Below, in pieces: positions 15,591-25,244 of a stretch of DNA of 64,000 nt. Below the pieces are notes generated by a model. The model did not search any database. It had not been told where the DNA came from and saw only the letters and a program-made list of their open reading frames with translations. Positions within the stretch are counted from its first letter, which is position 1, and the number at the start of each line of letters is the position of its first letter. This stretch comes from Nannocystis pusilla (GTDB lineage: Bacteria > Myxococcota_A > Polyangia > Nannocystales > Nannocystaceae): positions 216,001 through 280,000 of the forward strand of contig NZ_JAIRAU010000057.1 in NCBI RefSeq assembly GCF_020073745.1, given 5' to 3'. The position numbers and the translations under genes are program-made.

Positions 15591-18500
15591 TCAGGGCTTG
15601 ATCTCGACCTTGCCGGCGGTGCTGTAGCCGTGGCTGCCGCCGACGTACATGAACTCGGCGGAGGCGGGCGGGAGGACGAAGGTGCCGGGGGTGGAGGCGC
15701 GGACGAGGTAGGTGGCGACGACGCGGTTGCCCCACACGCGGTCGAAGTAGACGAGGACGCGGTCGTCGCGGAGCTCGACGTAGCTGGCGTCGCTGCCGCC
15801 CCAGCGCAGGTGGTCGTAGAAGGGGTGGCGGTCGGTGATGTCGGGGGCGCGAGCGACGGTCCAGAGGTCGGGCTGGATCGGCTCGAAGCCGGCGGGCAGG
15901 CGGTCGGTGACGGCGAGGAAGTTCATCTGGTTGTGGTCGAGGTCGCCGACCGGCAAGTCGGCGAGCAGGGCCACGCGCAGGACCTGGCCGGGCTTGATGG
16001 CGGTGAGGTCGATCGGGCCGCCGTTGCCGTCGGTGATCGCGCGGTAGATGTCGGGGCCCTTGTCGGCGCTGGTGGCGACGAGGCCGCGGGCGTCGTCGAG
16101 GGGCCGCTTCCACGCGCCCTCGACCATGAAGGCGATGGCGGCGGTGCTGTCGCTGGCGAGCTTGAGGGCGGACTTCTTGCCGCGCAGGTCGGCGACGGCG
16201 ATCCGGAACTCGAGGGCGCCGGCGCCGAGCTCGGCGGCCGGGGCGAGGGCGTCGCCGTCGAGGCTGACGCTGACGCCGGCGCCGGTCGGCGGTTGATTCT
16301 TGAGCTGCTCGGCGATCGCCATCAGCGAGTAGGCGGTGGCCTGGGTGGTGTAGCTGTCGGTCGCGTCGGCGAGCTGCTGGGTGAGCCTGGCCTTGAGGAC
16401 CGAGCTGTTGCGCAGGCGGCCGAGGGCGATGACGGTCTGGGCCTTGGTGCGGGTCGAGGAGCCGAAGTAGTAGAAGTCGTTGTAACCTGGCGTTTTGGTC
16501 AGCTTGCCGTCGGCGTCGTAGCTGGCCTCGACCTCGTCGAGGAGCTGCTTGACGCGGTCGTCCTGGCCCTTGAGGCTGTCCAGGGCGATGGCGAGGCTGG
16601 CGAGGCCGAACACGCCCATGTGCTGCTTGCGGTCGAACAGCGGGTCGGCGGCGCTCTCGGGCAGGGCGCCGAGCTCGCTCAGGGTGTGGGCGATCGCGGC
16701 CTGAACCTCGGCCTCGGTGCCGTCGGACAGGAGCATCTGCTCGAGGTAGTCGGTGACGCCCTCGAGCAGGCCGTCGGGGAGGGTGAGGCCGGCGTGCTTG
16801 GCGGCGACGAGGGCCCGCACGGCGTAGGCGGTGCCGTAGACGTTGGGGACGGTGTCGCCGGGCCAGTAACCGAGGCCGCCGGAGGAGGTGCGCATGCTGG
16901 CGAGGCGCTTGAGGCCGACGTGGATCCGCTTGTCGAGCTCCTCGCGCGTCATGCCGCCGACGCCGATCCGCGGGAGGATGTCGCGCGCGGCCAGCAGCGG
17001 GAGGGTGCTCGAGGTGGTCTGCTCGGCGCAGCCGTGCGGGTAGTCGAGGAGGTACTGCAGGCGCGCGCCGAGCTCGGGCCACAGGTGCTGGCCGACGAGG
17101 ACCTTGATGTAGTCCTTGTCGCCGCGACCGACGAGGATGCCGGCCGGGATGTCGAGGGTGATCTCCTGGCTGCCGACGAAGGCGCCGTCGAGGTGCGGGC
17201 GCTCGGCGAGGCCGGGGACGTCGACGGGGATCACCGACTCGACGGCGTCGCGCACGGCGTTGCTGCCGTCGCGGACGTTGAAGTCGAGCTTGAGCTCGCC
17301 GGGGACGGTGGCGACGAGCGGGAAGCCGACGCGCTCGTGACCCTGGGCGGGGACGGTGACGACCTGGGTGAGGTCGTTCATCGCCACGGTGGCGGACAGC
17401 GGGAGGTCGGTGTTGTTGTGGACCATCGCCGCGGCCTCGAACTTGTCGCCGGTGGCGGCGAAGCGCGGGACGACGGGGATCATCATGACGGGGCGACGGA
17501 CGGTGAAGTCGCTCTCGACGGCGGCGCCCTTGCCCTGCTTGTCGATGACGACGGCCATCATGCGGAAGCGAGTGAGGTTGTCGGGCAAGGTGAACTTGAC
17601 GGTGGCCTTGCCAGCGGCGTCGGTGCGCAGGTCTGGCTTCCAGAAGGCGGTCTGGACGAAGTTCTTGCGGGTGTTGGTGACGGAGGCGCTGGCGTCGCCG
17701 TCGCCGGCGGTCTGGCTGTGCTTGAACAGCGCGGCGAGCAGGTCGCGCGAGTCGCTGACCTCGAAGGCGAGCGGCTGACCGGGGCGCAGGGCGGAGGCGG
17801 GGTCCTCGGCGTGGAAGTTGGTCATGCGCAGGACGCCCTCGTCGACGACGGCGAGCGCGACCTCGGCGCCGGCGACGGGCCGGCCCTTGTGATTGACGTC
17901 GACGGTGATCGCGACCTCCTCGCCCGGCTCGTAGGTGGTCTTGTCGCTGGTGACGCCGGCGCTCAGTCGGACGTCGTCGAAGGTGACGGGGATCCGCAGG
18001 ACGCCGATCTTCCAGTCGGTGCGCTCGTCGCCGGCGCCGATCGGCAGCAAGGTGACGGTGGCGTGGATGTATGGGGCGTGGCTGGCGGTGATCGGGACCT
18101 CGAAGAGGGCGGCGGCCTCGTCGAGACGTCGCACTTCTTGCTTGAGGAGGCCGCCCTGCTCGACGGTGAAGATCGCGGTGGCCGCCGGGAAGGGGCTGCG
18201 CACCAGCAACTTGGCGGTCTCGCCGGGGGCGTAGCGCGACTTGTCGGGGGTGAGCTCGACGGTGCGGCCCTTGCTCGGGACGACCGGCTTGTCACCGCCG
18301 CGACCCCAGGCCCATAGATCGGTCATGCCGCCCGGGCGGCCGTCGACCTCGGCGCGGACCTCGTAGGAGCCGGAGCTGGTGGGCACGAGGTCGCAGCTGG
18401 CGGGGACCTTGCCGCTGGTGGCGGTGCAGTGACCGACCTCCTTGGTGGTGCGCTGCCACTGATAGTCGTAGCCGCCGCCCTTCATCGGCTTCTTGCTGTA

Positions 18501-21323
18501 GGTCCAGTCGACCTCGTACATGCGCGCGGTGACGGGGACGCCCTCGACCGACTTGCCGTCGCGGTCGACGACGCCGAGCTGCACGCTGACGGGGGCGCCG
18601 ACGTCGCTCCACGGGCGGGCGATCTTCAGGCCGGCGTAGCGGCTGGCCGGGTGGACGACGACGCTGCCGCGGCCGGCGATGTGGCGATAGGAGGTGTCGG
18701 CGACGTCGGCCTCGAGGGTGAAGTTCTGCGGGCCGACGGTGCCGGAGACGTCGAGCTTCTGGGAGATCTTGAGGGTGCCGTCGGGGCCGAGCTGGCCGCT
18801 GCCGGCGCGCGACCAGTCGTCGTCGCCGTCCTCTTCTTCCCACCACTCGTCCCGCTGCTCGGTGAAGACGAGGCCGGCGTCGACGAGCGGGCCCGAGGGC
18901 AAGGCCGCCGGCTCGCGCGTGACGGTCCACTCGACCTGGGCCTTGTCCATGGCGGCGCCGAACAGGTACTTGCCGACGACGGTGGCCGACAGCACGCCCT
19001 TGGCCTCGCGGGCGTCGACGTCGACGGTGAAGCGCGGGGGCTCGAACTCGGCGACCTGGACGACGGCCTCGTCGAGGCGCGCGTCGCTGTTGGCCTCGCT
19101 GACGACGATGAGGTGACGACCGAGCCGCGCCTCGGCGGGGACGGTGTAGTCGGCGGCGACGCTGCCCATGTCGTCGGTGATCAGCGGGAAGCTGGCGAGC
19201 TCCTCCTCGGTCGGGCCGATGACCTTGACGACGACGGGCTTGCCGGCGAGCGGGGTGATGTCGTCGCCGAGGCGCTGGCGCACGCTGGCCTTGACGTGGA
19301 CGACGGCGCCGGGGCGGTAGATGCCGCGGTCGGTGATGACCATGCCGCGGCGGTCGCCGAGCTGCGGCGCCGACTCGGCGGAGTAGTGGGGGAACAGCCG
19401 GTTCTCGCTCGAGGGGTTCTTGAGCTGGACGGTGAGGGCGGTAGGTCCGTCCTCGACGCGCACGGCGGTGCTGCCGGCGCGGTCGAGGCCGACCGGGAGC
19501 ACGGCGAAGCCGTTGGCGTCGGTGGTGCGGCCGGCGACCTTGTCGCCGTTGAGGCTGAAGCTGGCCCCGGGGACAGGTTCGCCGGTGGCCAGGCGGGCGA
19601 CGTGGACGAGGGTGACCTCGGGCAGGACGTGGGTGTGGACGGCGAGGGCGCGGTCGTCTCCGGGGGTGACGAGCGCGAGCGGCTGGCGCGAGGCGCTCAT
19701 CCACGCGGGGTACTGGATCGGCTGGGCGCCGGCGACCGGGTCGACGAGCTTGATGCCGAGGACGTAGCTCTTGCCGGGCTCGAGCTTGGAGAGGAGGTCG
19801 ACCTGGGTGGTGACGAACTTGTCGGACTCGGCGGCGGGCTCGATGGTGATCGCGGTGGTGGGCGGGCCGTCGGGGGCGGTGCGGCGGTCGACCTGCTCGC
19901 GGGCGCGGGCCAGCGCGGCGGCGTCGTCGGCGACCTCCCAGGCGTGGATCTCGGCGCGGGCGGTGTTGCGCGAGCTGACGGTGAAGGCGCGGCTGGCGGC
20001 GCCGTCGAGGATCATCACGCCCTCGGGCATCGCCACGCTGGCGGCCAGCGGGGTGGTCTCGACGGTGATCGCGGTCGGCGGGACGGTGTTGCCGTAGATG
20101 TCCTTGAGGGCAGGCAGCGCGACGCGGTAGGTGGTCGACGGGAGGAAGTTGCCGGACACGACGACGCGGCCGCTGCTCTCCCAGGTGTCGTTGCTCCACA
20201 CGCTGAGGTTGTCGACCGCGGGGGTGACGGAGACCTGGTTCTTGAGCCAGGCCTGCGAGGCGTCGAGGCGGTTGGTGAACTCGAGCGCGACCTCGCGGCC
20301 GTCGGTGCGCAGGCGCGGGCTCTGCCAGTCGCACACGCTGCGGTCCCAGGCGTAGCCACAGCTGACGGTGGTGAGCTCGAGCGGGCCGGCGGCCTCGAAG
20401 TGGCGCTCGAACTCGTCGCCCCGGTCGCCGCGGGCCTTGAGGGTGAGGGCCGCCTCCTCGCGCAGCCGGGCGCTCGGCTTGACCTCGACGACCTGGCGCG
20501 GGTTGACGGTGAAGCCGTCGAGGCGGCTGCCCTTGAGGTGGGCGAGGGTGACGGCGATCTTCTCGCCGTTCTCGTAGGCGAGGTCGATCAGGCCCTCGGC
20601 CTTCTTGAGGTTGACGGGCTGGTCGAAGATGACGAAGAAGCTGGCGTCGGTGCGGACGCGGCCGCCCCACTGCGGGTAGAGGTTGACGACGCCGTAGTCG
20701 CCGGGGGTCGGCAGGTAGGTGATCGTCTTGCCGGCGATCTCGATGCGCGGCTCGGCGGTGAAGCCGGCCTTCCACGGCTCCATGGCGCCGCCGTCCTCGG
20801 TGGTGAGGCCCTGGACGGCGAGCGCGTAGGTGACGTCGGGGTCGAAGGGCTTGGCGGCGCGGAACTCGAGCGTGCGATTGCTGGTCCACACGGCCTTGCC
20901 GGCGACCGCGGGCTCGAGCGTGATGGTGCCGGCGGCCGCGGCGACCGGCTTGTCCTTGACGATCTTGCCCGGCAGCTTGACCGCCCGGTTGAAGCGCAGC
21001 CGCACGATCTGGCCCTCGACCTCGAACTTGCCGTCCTCGAGCGTCGGCCAGTTGACGGTGAGCTGCCGATCGCTGCCGACATCCTCGCCGGCGATGTCGA
21101 GCTCGGGCCGCGGGCCGCGGTCGGTCGGCGGCGGCGGGAAGACCAGCGGCGCGCCGGTCTTGTCGGGGATCGTCCGCACCAGCGAGTCACCCGCCGGCTG
21201 GTCGTCGACGACGGTGGCTCCCGTGTCGGTCGCTGGCTTGTTGACGGGCTGACAGGCGGCGAGGGCGAGCAGCGCCGGCGAGAGGGGGAGCAGACGGAGA
21301 CGAGGACCGCGTGGGTGCTGCAT
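15591..21323 (-). CDS. yfhM: alpha-2-macroglobulin family lipoprotein
   Basis: Giant periplasmic protease trap. 1910 residues, slightly longer than the E. coli homologue. A signal peptide ends in LALAAC, so it is lipid-anchored. The N-terminal half consists of repeated macroglobulin beta-sandwich domains. The thioester site is intact at about residue 1431: DYPHGCAEQTTS (CxEQ), followed by the alpha-helical toroid (LDKRIHVGLKRLASMRTSSGG) and a receptor-binding-like C-terminal domain. The attacking protease is trapped covalently by the thioester. I chose the ATG at 21323 because the signal peptide begins there. Upstream of pbpC in the same orientation, the conserved pairing for this family. The N-terminal spacer is Asp/Thr/Pro-rich. 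Confidence 0.94.
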   Translation of the reverse strand: MQHPRGPRLRLLPLSPALLALAACQPVNKPATDTGATVVDDQPAGDSLVRTIPDKTGAPLVFPPPPTDRGPRPELDIAGEDVGSDRQLTVNWPTLEDGKFEVEGQIVRLRFNRAVKLPGKIVKDKPVAAAAGTITLEPAVAGKAVWTSNRTLEFRAAKPFDPDVTYALAVQGLTTEDGGAMEPWKAGFTAEPRIEIAGKTITYLPTPGDYGVVNLYPQWGGRVRTDASFFVIFDQPVNLKKAEGLIDLAYENGEKIAVTLAHLKGSRLDGFTVNPRQVVEVKPSARLREEAALTLKARGDRGDEFERHFEAAGPLELTTVSCGYAWDRSVCDWQSPRLRTDGREVALEFTNRLDASQAWLKNQVSVTPAVDNLSVWSNDTWESSGRVVVSGNFLPSTTYRVALPALKDIYGNTVPPTAITVETTPLAASVAMPEGVMILDGAASRAFTVSSRNTARAEIHAWEVADDAAALARAREQVDRRTAPDGPPTTAITIEPAAESDKFVTTQVDLLSKLEPGKSYVLGIKLVDPVAGAQPIQYPAWMSASRQPLALVTPGDDRALAVHTHVLPEVTLVHVARLATGEPVPGASFSLNGDKVAGRTTDANGFAVLPVGLDRAGSTAVRVEDGPTALTVQLKNPSSENRLFPHYSAESAPQLGDRRGMVITDRGIYRPGAVVHVKASVRQRLGDDITPLAGKPVVVKVIGPTEEELASFPLITDDMGSVAADYTVPAEARLGRHLIVVSEANSDARLDEAVVQVAEFEPPRFTVDVDAREAKGVLSATVVGKYLFGAAMDKAQVEWTVTREPAALPSGPLVDAGLVFTEQRDEWWEEEDGDDDWSRAGSGQLGPDGTLKISQKLDVSGTVGPQNFTLEADVADTSYRHIAGRGSVVVHPASRYAGLKIARPWSDVGAPVSVQLGVVDRDGKSVEGVPVTARMYEVDWTYSKKPMKGGGYDYQWQRTTKEVGHCTATSGKVPASCDLVPTSSGSYEVRAEVDGRPGGMTDLWAWGRGGDKPVVPSKGRTVELTPDKSRYAPGETAKLLVRSPFPAATAIFTVEQGGLLKQEVRRLDEAAALFEVPITASHAPYIHATVTLLPIGAGDERTDWKIGVLRIPVTFDDVRLSAGVTSDKTTYEPGEEVAITVDVNHKGRPVAGAEVALAVVDEGVLRMTNFHAEDPASALRPGQPLAFEVSDSRDLLAALFKHSQTAGDGDASASVTNTRKNFVQTAFWKPDLRTDAAGKATVKFTLPDNLTRFRMMAVVIDKQGKGAAVESDFTVRRPVMMIPVVPRFAATGDKFEAAAMVHNNTDLPLSATVAMNDLTQVVTVPAQGHERVGFPLVATVPGELKLDFNVRDGSNAVRDAVESVIPVDVPGLAERPHLDGAFVGSQEITLDIPAGILVGRGDKDYIKVLVGQHLWPELGARLQYLLDYPHGCAEQTTSSTLPLLAARDILPRIGVGGMTREELDKRIHVGLKRLASMRTSSGGLGYWPGDTVPNVYGTAYAVRALVAAKHAGLTLPDGLLEGVTDYLEQMLLSDGTEAEVQAAIAHTLSELGALPESAADPLFDRKQHMGVFGLASLAIALDSLKGQDDRVKQLLDEVEASYDADGKLTKTPGYNDFYYFGSSTRTKAQTVIALGRLRNSSVLKARLTQQLADATDSYTTQATAYSLMAIAEQLKNQPPTGAGVSVSLDGDALAPAAELGAGALEFRIAVADLRGKKSALKLASDSTAAIAFMVEGAWKRPLDDARGLVATSADKGPDIYRAITDGNGGPIDLTAIKPGQVLRVALLADLPVGDLDHNQMNFLAVTDRLPAGFEPIQPDLWTVARAPDITDRHPFYDHLRWGGSDASYVELRDDRVLVYFDRVWGNRVVATYLVRASTPGTFVLPPASAEFMYVGGSHGYSTAGKVEIKP

Positions 21324-21573
21324 GACGGGGAGGACGCGGCGGGGCCGCGGCGACAATGGTGCATGCGAGGCGGTGCCCGACGGAAGCGCGAGCGGTCGCG
21401 GATGCACGCTGTTTCGCCGGCAAGACGCGCGAGCGGGGGGACAAAATCCCACGCCCGCGGCGCGGAAGCGCCCGCGCGGCGAGGCCGCGCGGCGCAGCGA
21501 GCTCGGCGGCGCCGGCCGGGGTCGCGCGGGCGACCTCGACTTCGTCGTCGCGGGCGGGGGCCGCGGGTGGAGC

Positions 21574-21661
21574 CCTGTCCTCAGGGCAATGGTTTTTGCG
21601 ACAGGCCCTTCAGGGCAGGTCCTTCAGGGCAGGCGCTTCAGGGCAGGTCCTTCGGGACAGG
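21574..21661. repeat. 14-bp repeat array, CAGG variant, about 5 units
   Basis: One unit at 21574 (cctgtcctcagggc), then four perfect-phase units from 21602: caggcccttcaggg, caggtccttcaggg, caggcgcttcaggg, caggtccttcggga, then cagg. It ends just downstream of the cyclase gene stop (21674, minus strand). Confidence 0.85.
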
Positions 21662-21673
21662 GGCGCGAGGCGG

Positions 21674-23731
21674 TCACTCGTCGTCGATGATCGGGACGCG
21701 GGCCGGGACGTCCATGGTGATCGGCTTGCTCAGGTCGACGGAGGAGGAGTGGCGGGTGACGATGACGGCGGGCTTGACGTCGCTCTGCTCGCTGCTGGCC
21801 GACTTCTGCGGGCGGCGGCCGACGAGGAAGTAGGTGCAGAGGGCGCCCTTGCCCTTGACGTGGATGATGCCGCGGCGCTGGAACGCGTACTTGTGGCGCA
21901 GCCGCTTGTAGGTGGCCTCGGTGACCTGGACGGCGTTGGCGATGCCGTGCGACTCCATGCGGCTGGCGATGTTGACGGTGTCGCCCCACAGGTCGTACGC
22001 GAACTTCTTGGTGCCGATGATGCCGGCGGTGACGGGGCCGCAGTTGAGGCCGATGCGGATCCGTACGCCGCGGTTGCGCTTGGCGTTGAAGCGCTCGATG
22101 ACCGCGAGCATGTCGAGCGCCATCTCGGCCATCGCCTCGGCGTGGTCGGGGCGCGGCATCGGCAGGCCGCTGGCGGCCATGTACTCGTCGCCGATGGTCT
22201 TGATCTTCTCGAGGCCGTGCTTCTCGGCCAGCTGGTCGAACATCGAGAAGATGCGGTTCAGCATCGCCACCAGCTCGGCCGGTGGCAGCTGCTCGGACAT
22301 GCGGGTGAAGCCGACGAGGTCGGCGAACAGCACCGTGACGTCGGGGAAGACGTCGGCGATGGTCCGCTGGCCCTCCTTGAGGCGCTCGGCGATCGGCCGG
22401 GGCAAGATGTTGAGGAGCAGCTGCTCGCTGCGCTCCTGCTCGCTGCGCAGCTTGCGGACGTAGGCGCGCTCGCGGTCGCGGAGGCGCTTCTTCTCGAGAC
22501 AGGCGCCGATGCGGGCGCGCAGGAGCACCGGGTCGAACGGCTTCGGCAGGTAGTCCTCGGCGCCGAGCTCGATCGCCTTGACGGTGGTGTCGATCTCGTC
22601 GAGCGCGGAGATCATGATGACCGGCAGGCCGCGGAACTTGTCGTCGGCGTGCAGCTGCTCGAGCACCTGATAGCCGTCCATCTCCGGCATCATGACGTCG
22701 AGCAGGACGAGGTCGAAGTCCTGGCTGCGCAGCATGTTCAGCGCGCTGCGGCCGTTGTCGGCGACCTGCACGGTGTGGCCCTCGCGCTCGAGCCGGCGCG
22801 CGAGCATGCTGCGGTTCGACTCGTTGTCGTCGACGACGAGGATCCGGCCGGTGTCGGTGCTGCGCGGGAGGCTGGTCCTGCGCGCGGGGGCCGGGGCGAT
22901 GGTGGCCTGGCTCGGCTCGGGCGCCGGCGCCGCCCGGTGCAGGATCTTGTTGACCGCGCCGCCGCTGACGATCTCGTCGAGGCGCTGCACCGCGTCGAAG
23001 ATCAGCTGGACGTCGGCGCTGACGTCGTCGCGGTCGTTCTGCTTGAAGATCTGGACCAGCCGCTCGACGTGCGTGCGCAGGTGCGCCAGCGGGAACAACA
23101 GGTCGCGGTTCAGCCGCTCCTGGCTCGGCCGCTGCGCCTTGGGGTCGAGCAGCTCGTCGATGACGCTGAGCAGCTGGCGGCCGTCGCTGAGCAGCTGGCG
23201 GACGTGCGAGCCGACGAACTCGTCGCGCTGCGCCTCGGCGTCCTCCAGCAACATCTCGCTGTAGCCGAAGATCTGGTTGAAGGGCGTGCGCAGGTCGTGC
23301 CGCAGCTGCGCCGCCGACGAGCGGTTGGTCGACGAGGTCGGCGCCCGCGGAGCGTCGGGCTCCGGCGGCCTCCCGCTGGCCTTCGGCAGCGGCTGCGAGA
23401 TGCCGCGCGGGATCGGCGCGACGATCGAGTTCTCGCCGGCGGCGATCAGGAAGTTGGGGATCTGCGAGGCGGCCTGCTCGTCGTCGACGTCGATCGTGAG
23501 GTCCGAGGGCGTGTCGTCGGTGGCGATGCCGGTGAAGTCGAGCTCCGATTCGTCGGCGGCAGTCTCGACGGCGTGGCTCGGGTCCGGCTCCTGCTCCTCG
23601 ATGATGCTGCCCTTGAACGGATCGTCGTCGTCGTCGGGGATCCCGATCCGCGAGTCCGTGCCCGCCAAAGGCTCGCCCGCGGGATCTTTGGAGCCTCTGT
23701 TGCCGCGGCTATTTGGATCCTTTTCTCGCAT
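21674..23731 (-). CDS. HisKA-receiver-adenylate cyclase hybrid signalling protein
   Basis: 685 residues, cytoplasmic, no membrane segment. An acidic, disordered N-terminus (1-140) leads to a HisKA-type dimerisation helix with the phospho-acceptor pattern LRHDLRTPFNQIFGYSEML (His145). No HATPase catalytic domain follows. A receiver domain (about 294-410) has ILVVDDN and the phospho-acceptor Asp in LVLLDVMMPEMDG. A linker helix leads into a class III nucleotidyl cyclase (about 450-640): metal-binding LFADLVGFT, KTIGDEYMA and DLWGDTVNIASRM, whose Lys and Asp favour ATP over GTP. It probably makes cAMP in response to phosphorylation of the receiver by another kinase. The stop is preceded by a repeat array. 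Confidence 0.9.
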   Translation of the reverse strand: MREKDPNSRGNRGSKDPAGEPLAGTDSRIGIPDDDDDPFKGSIIEEQEPDPSHAVETAADESELDFTGIATDDTPSDLTIDVDDEQAASQIPNFLIAAGENSIVAPIPRGISQPLPKASGRPPEPDAPRAPTSSTNRSSAAQLRHDLRTPFNQIFGYSEMLLEDAEAQRDEFVGSHVRQLLSDGRQLLSVIDELLDPKAQRPSQERLNRDLLFPLAHLRTHVERLVQIFKQNDRDDVSADVQLIFDAVQRLDEIVSGGAVNKILHRAAPAPEPSQATIAPAPARRTSLPRSTDTGRILVVDDNESNRSMLARRLEREGHTVQVADNGRSALNMLRSQDFDLVLLDVMMPEMDGYQVLEQLHADDKFRGLPVIMISALDEIDTTVKAIELGAEDYLPKPFDPVLLRARIGACLEKKRLRDRERAYVRKLRSEQERSEQLLLNILPRPIAERLKEGQRTIADVFPDVTVLFADLVGFTRMSEQLPPAELVAMLNRIFSMFDQLAEKHGLEKIKTIGDEYMAASGLPMPRPDHAEAMAEMALDMLAVIERFNAKRNRGVRIRIGLNCGPVTAGIIGTKKFAYDLWGDTVNIASRMESHGIANAVQVTEATYKRLRHKYAFQRRGIIHVKGKGALCTYFLVGRRPQKSASSEQSDVKPAVIVTRHSSSVDLSKPITMDVPARVPIIDDE

Positions 23732-24280
23732 TCAGGCAGCAGTCGCGGACGCGGAGAGAGGGAGAGTCTAGTGAAGCCGCGCGGGCTGGAAAAAGCTGGA
23801 GGCTTCGATCGTAGCGCGAACACCGTGAGTGCGATCACCCGACAAATCGCGGCCGCGCGAGCACCACTCTCGCCGCCTCGGGGGCGAAGGACAACCCTCG
23901 GTGTCGGTCAAAACACCCACGCCCCGTGCGGGAACGCTCCTGGTCCCGGCCGGTCGCCGTTGCGGGGACTTCTGCGCCGATTCACGAGATGGCCGCAGGC
24001 GCCGCGGCCGCCACGGGTTCCCAGCTTGGCTCACAGTGTACGACTGTCCGCGGACGACGTCCTCCGAGCGAGATGACCACGCCGCGGATCGGCCGGGGGA
24101 TCGATGACTCGGCCGGGTCGCGGCGCGAGAGCGCGCGGCCGCGGCGAACTCATCGGCGAACTCCCCGCCGCGGTCACCGGTCCTTTGGGACATCGTCGCG
24201 CCGTGATGGAAACTTGACCGCCAAAGTGGCCAGCCTCGAAGATGTTGCGGCCGGTCGCGCGAGCGCGGCACGCGGAGGAT
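23732..24280. other. divergent intergenic region, about 550 bases
   Basis: Between the cyclase gene and the SMP-30-like gene. Several short frames are open but have no convincing start, ribosome site or protein character. One single-unit repeat copy lies at 24177-24196. No clear promoter could be fixed. Confidence 0.5.
24177..24196. repeat. 14-bp repeat, single unit
   Basis: ccggtcctttggga followed by catcg. Confidence 0.5.
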
Positions 24281-25174
24281 ATGAAGAGTTTTCGCGACGA
24301 GTACACCTTGCACGCGGCGGATTCAGTGCCGGAGGGCGTGGCCTTCGATGCGAGGACGAAGCGCTTTTTCGCGACCGGGCTGATGAGCGGCGCGGTGACG
24401 CAGATCGACGCGGAGACCGGCGAGGAGCGCCCGTTTTACACGCCGGACGGGCAGCCGCAGCAGCTCACGGGCGCCAAGGTCGACGGCGAGCGGCGCCGAC
24501 TGTGGGTCTGTTACTCGGAGATCCAGAACATGCTCGGCGGCGTGCTCGTGTTCGATGTCGACACGGGTGCGCGGCTGGCGAGCATCGAGCTGGCGCGCGG
24601 CGGCATCTGCAACGACGTCGCGCTGGCGTCCGACGGCGTCGCGTACGTGACCGACTCCTTCCAGCCGGTGATCTACCGGGTCGACCTACAGGCCGGGACG
24701 GCCGGCGAGTTCGTACGTGACGTCCGGATGTCGGCGCCGATGGGGCAGTTCGGGCTCAACGGCATCGCCGTGAGCCCCGACGACGCGTACGTCATCGGCG
24801 GCTTCACCTCGCCCTCGAAGCTGTTCGTGGTCCCGCGAGCCGGCGGCGAGGTCAGCGAGATCTCCCTCGACGGCGACCCCTTCGCCCCCGAGCGCGACCC
24901 GCACTTCCCCGGCGCCGACGGCATCATCTTCGTCGACGACAAGCTCTACGTGGTGCACGACGGCGGCGTCCAGCAGGTCACCTTCACCGCCCCGGGCTAC
25001 CGCGCCGGGACGGTCAAGGCCCGCCTGGTGCGCGAGCCGGGGCTGTCGACGGCGACGGTGGCCGGCGGCGAGCTCTACGTGATCAAGAGCGAGGTGGTGC
25101 AGTCGGTGCACATGCGGCTGCCGCCCCGCCTGCCGTTCAAGATCTACCGCGTGCCGCTCGAGCTGTTCGCTTGA
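24281..25174 (+). CDS. SMP-30/gluconolactonase-like beta-propeller protein
   Basis: About 297 residues. Recurrent propeller-blade motifs: SVPEGVAFDARTKRFFATG, GICNDVALASDGVAYVTDSFQPVIYRVD, GLNGIAVSPDDAYVIGG, FPGADGIIFVDDKLYVVHDGGVQQV. These match the SMP-30/gluconolactonase/LRE-like fold, which usually binds one divalent metal in the central channel. No signal peptide is evident from the ATG at 24281, which has GGAGG only 2 bases upstream; an alternative ATG is at 24242. It is a clear paralogue of the lipoprotein at 29240, sharing PEGVAFDA, CNDV, TDSxQP and DGGVQQ. Substrate unknown. It is followed immediately by a 14-bp repeat array. Confidence 0.8.
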   Translation: MKSFRDEYTLHAADSVPEGVAFDARTKRFFATGLMSGAVTQIDAETGEERPFYTPDGQPQQLTGAKVDGERRRLWVCYSEIQNMLGGVLVFDVDTGARLASIELARGGICNDVALASDGVAYVTDSFQPVIYRVDLQAGTAGEFVRDVRMSAPMGQFGLNGIAVSPDDAYVIGGFTSPSKLFVVPRAGGEVSEISLDGDPFAPERDPHFPGADGIIFVDDKLYVVHDGGVQQVTFTAPGYRAGTVKARLVREPGLSTATVAGGELYVIKSEVVQSVHMRLPPRLPFKIYRVPLELFA

Positions 25175-25175
25175 A

Positions 25176-25237
25176 CATGGCGCGCGGAGCATGACCGCGC
25201 GGCCATGTCCTCGCGGCCATGCCCTCGGGGACATGGT
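25176..25237. repeat. 14-bp repeat array, 4.4 units
   Basis: Starts 2 bases after the stop codon. Units catggcgcgcggag, catgaccgcgcggc, catgtcctcgcggc, catgccctcgggga, then catgg. It lies between convergent genes (helicase stop at 25245), so it may act as a bidirectional terminator. Confidence 0.85.
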
Positions 25238-25244
25238 CGAATAG

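Noticed and set aside
13172..21833. Several 500-1100-residue frames opposite pbpC and the macroglobulin gene
   Set aside because: Shadows of the two genes. Glycine- and valine-rich composition and no recognisable domains.
18429..21833. Apparent large Gly/Asp/Val-rich protein on the plus strand
   Set aside because: Its composition is the codon-shifted image of the macroglobulin gene; no signal peptide, no domain.
23829..24107. 92-residue open frame in the intergenic region near 23.8-24.1 kb
   Set aside because: No ribosome site, Arg-rich low-information sequence and no similarity to a known family.
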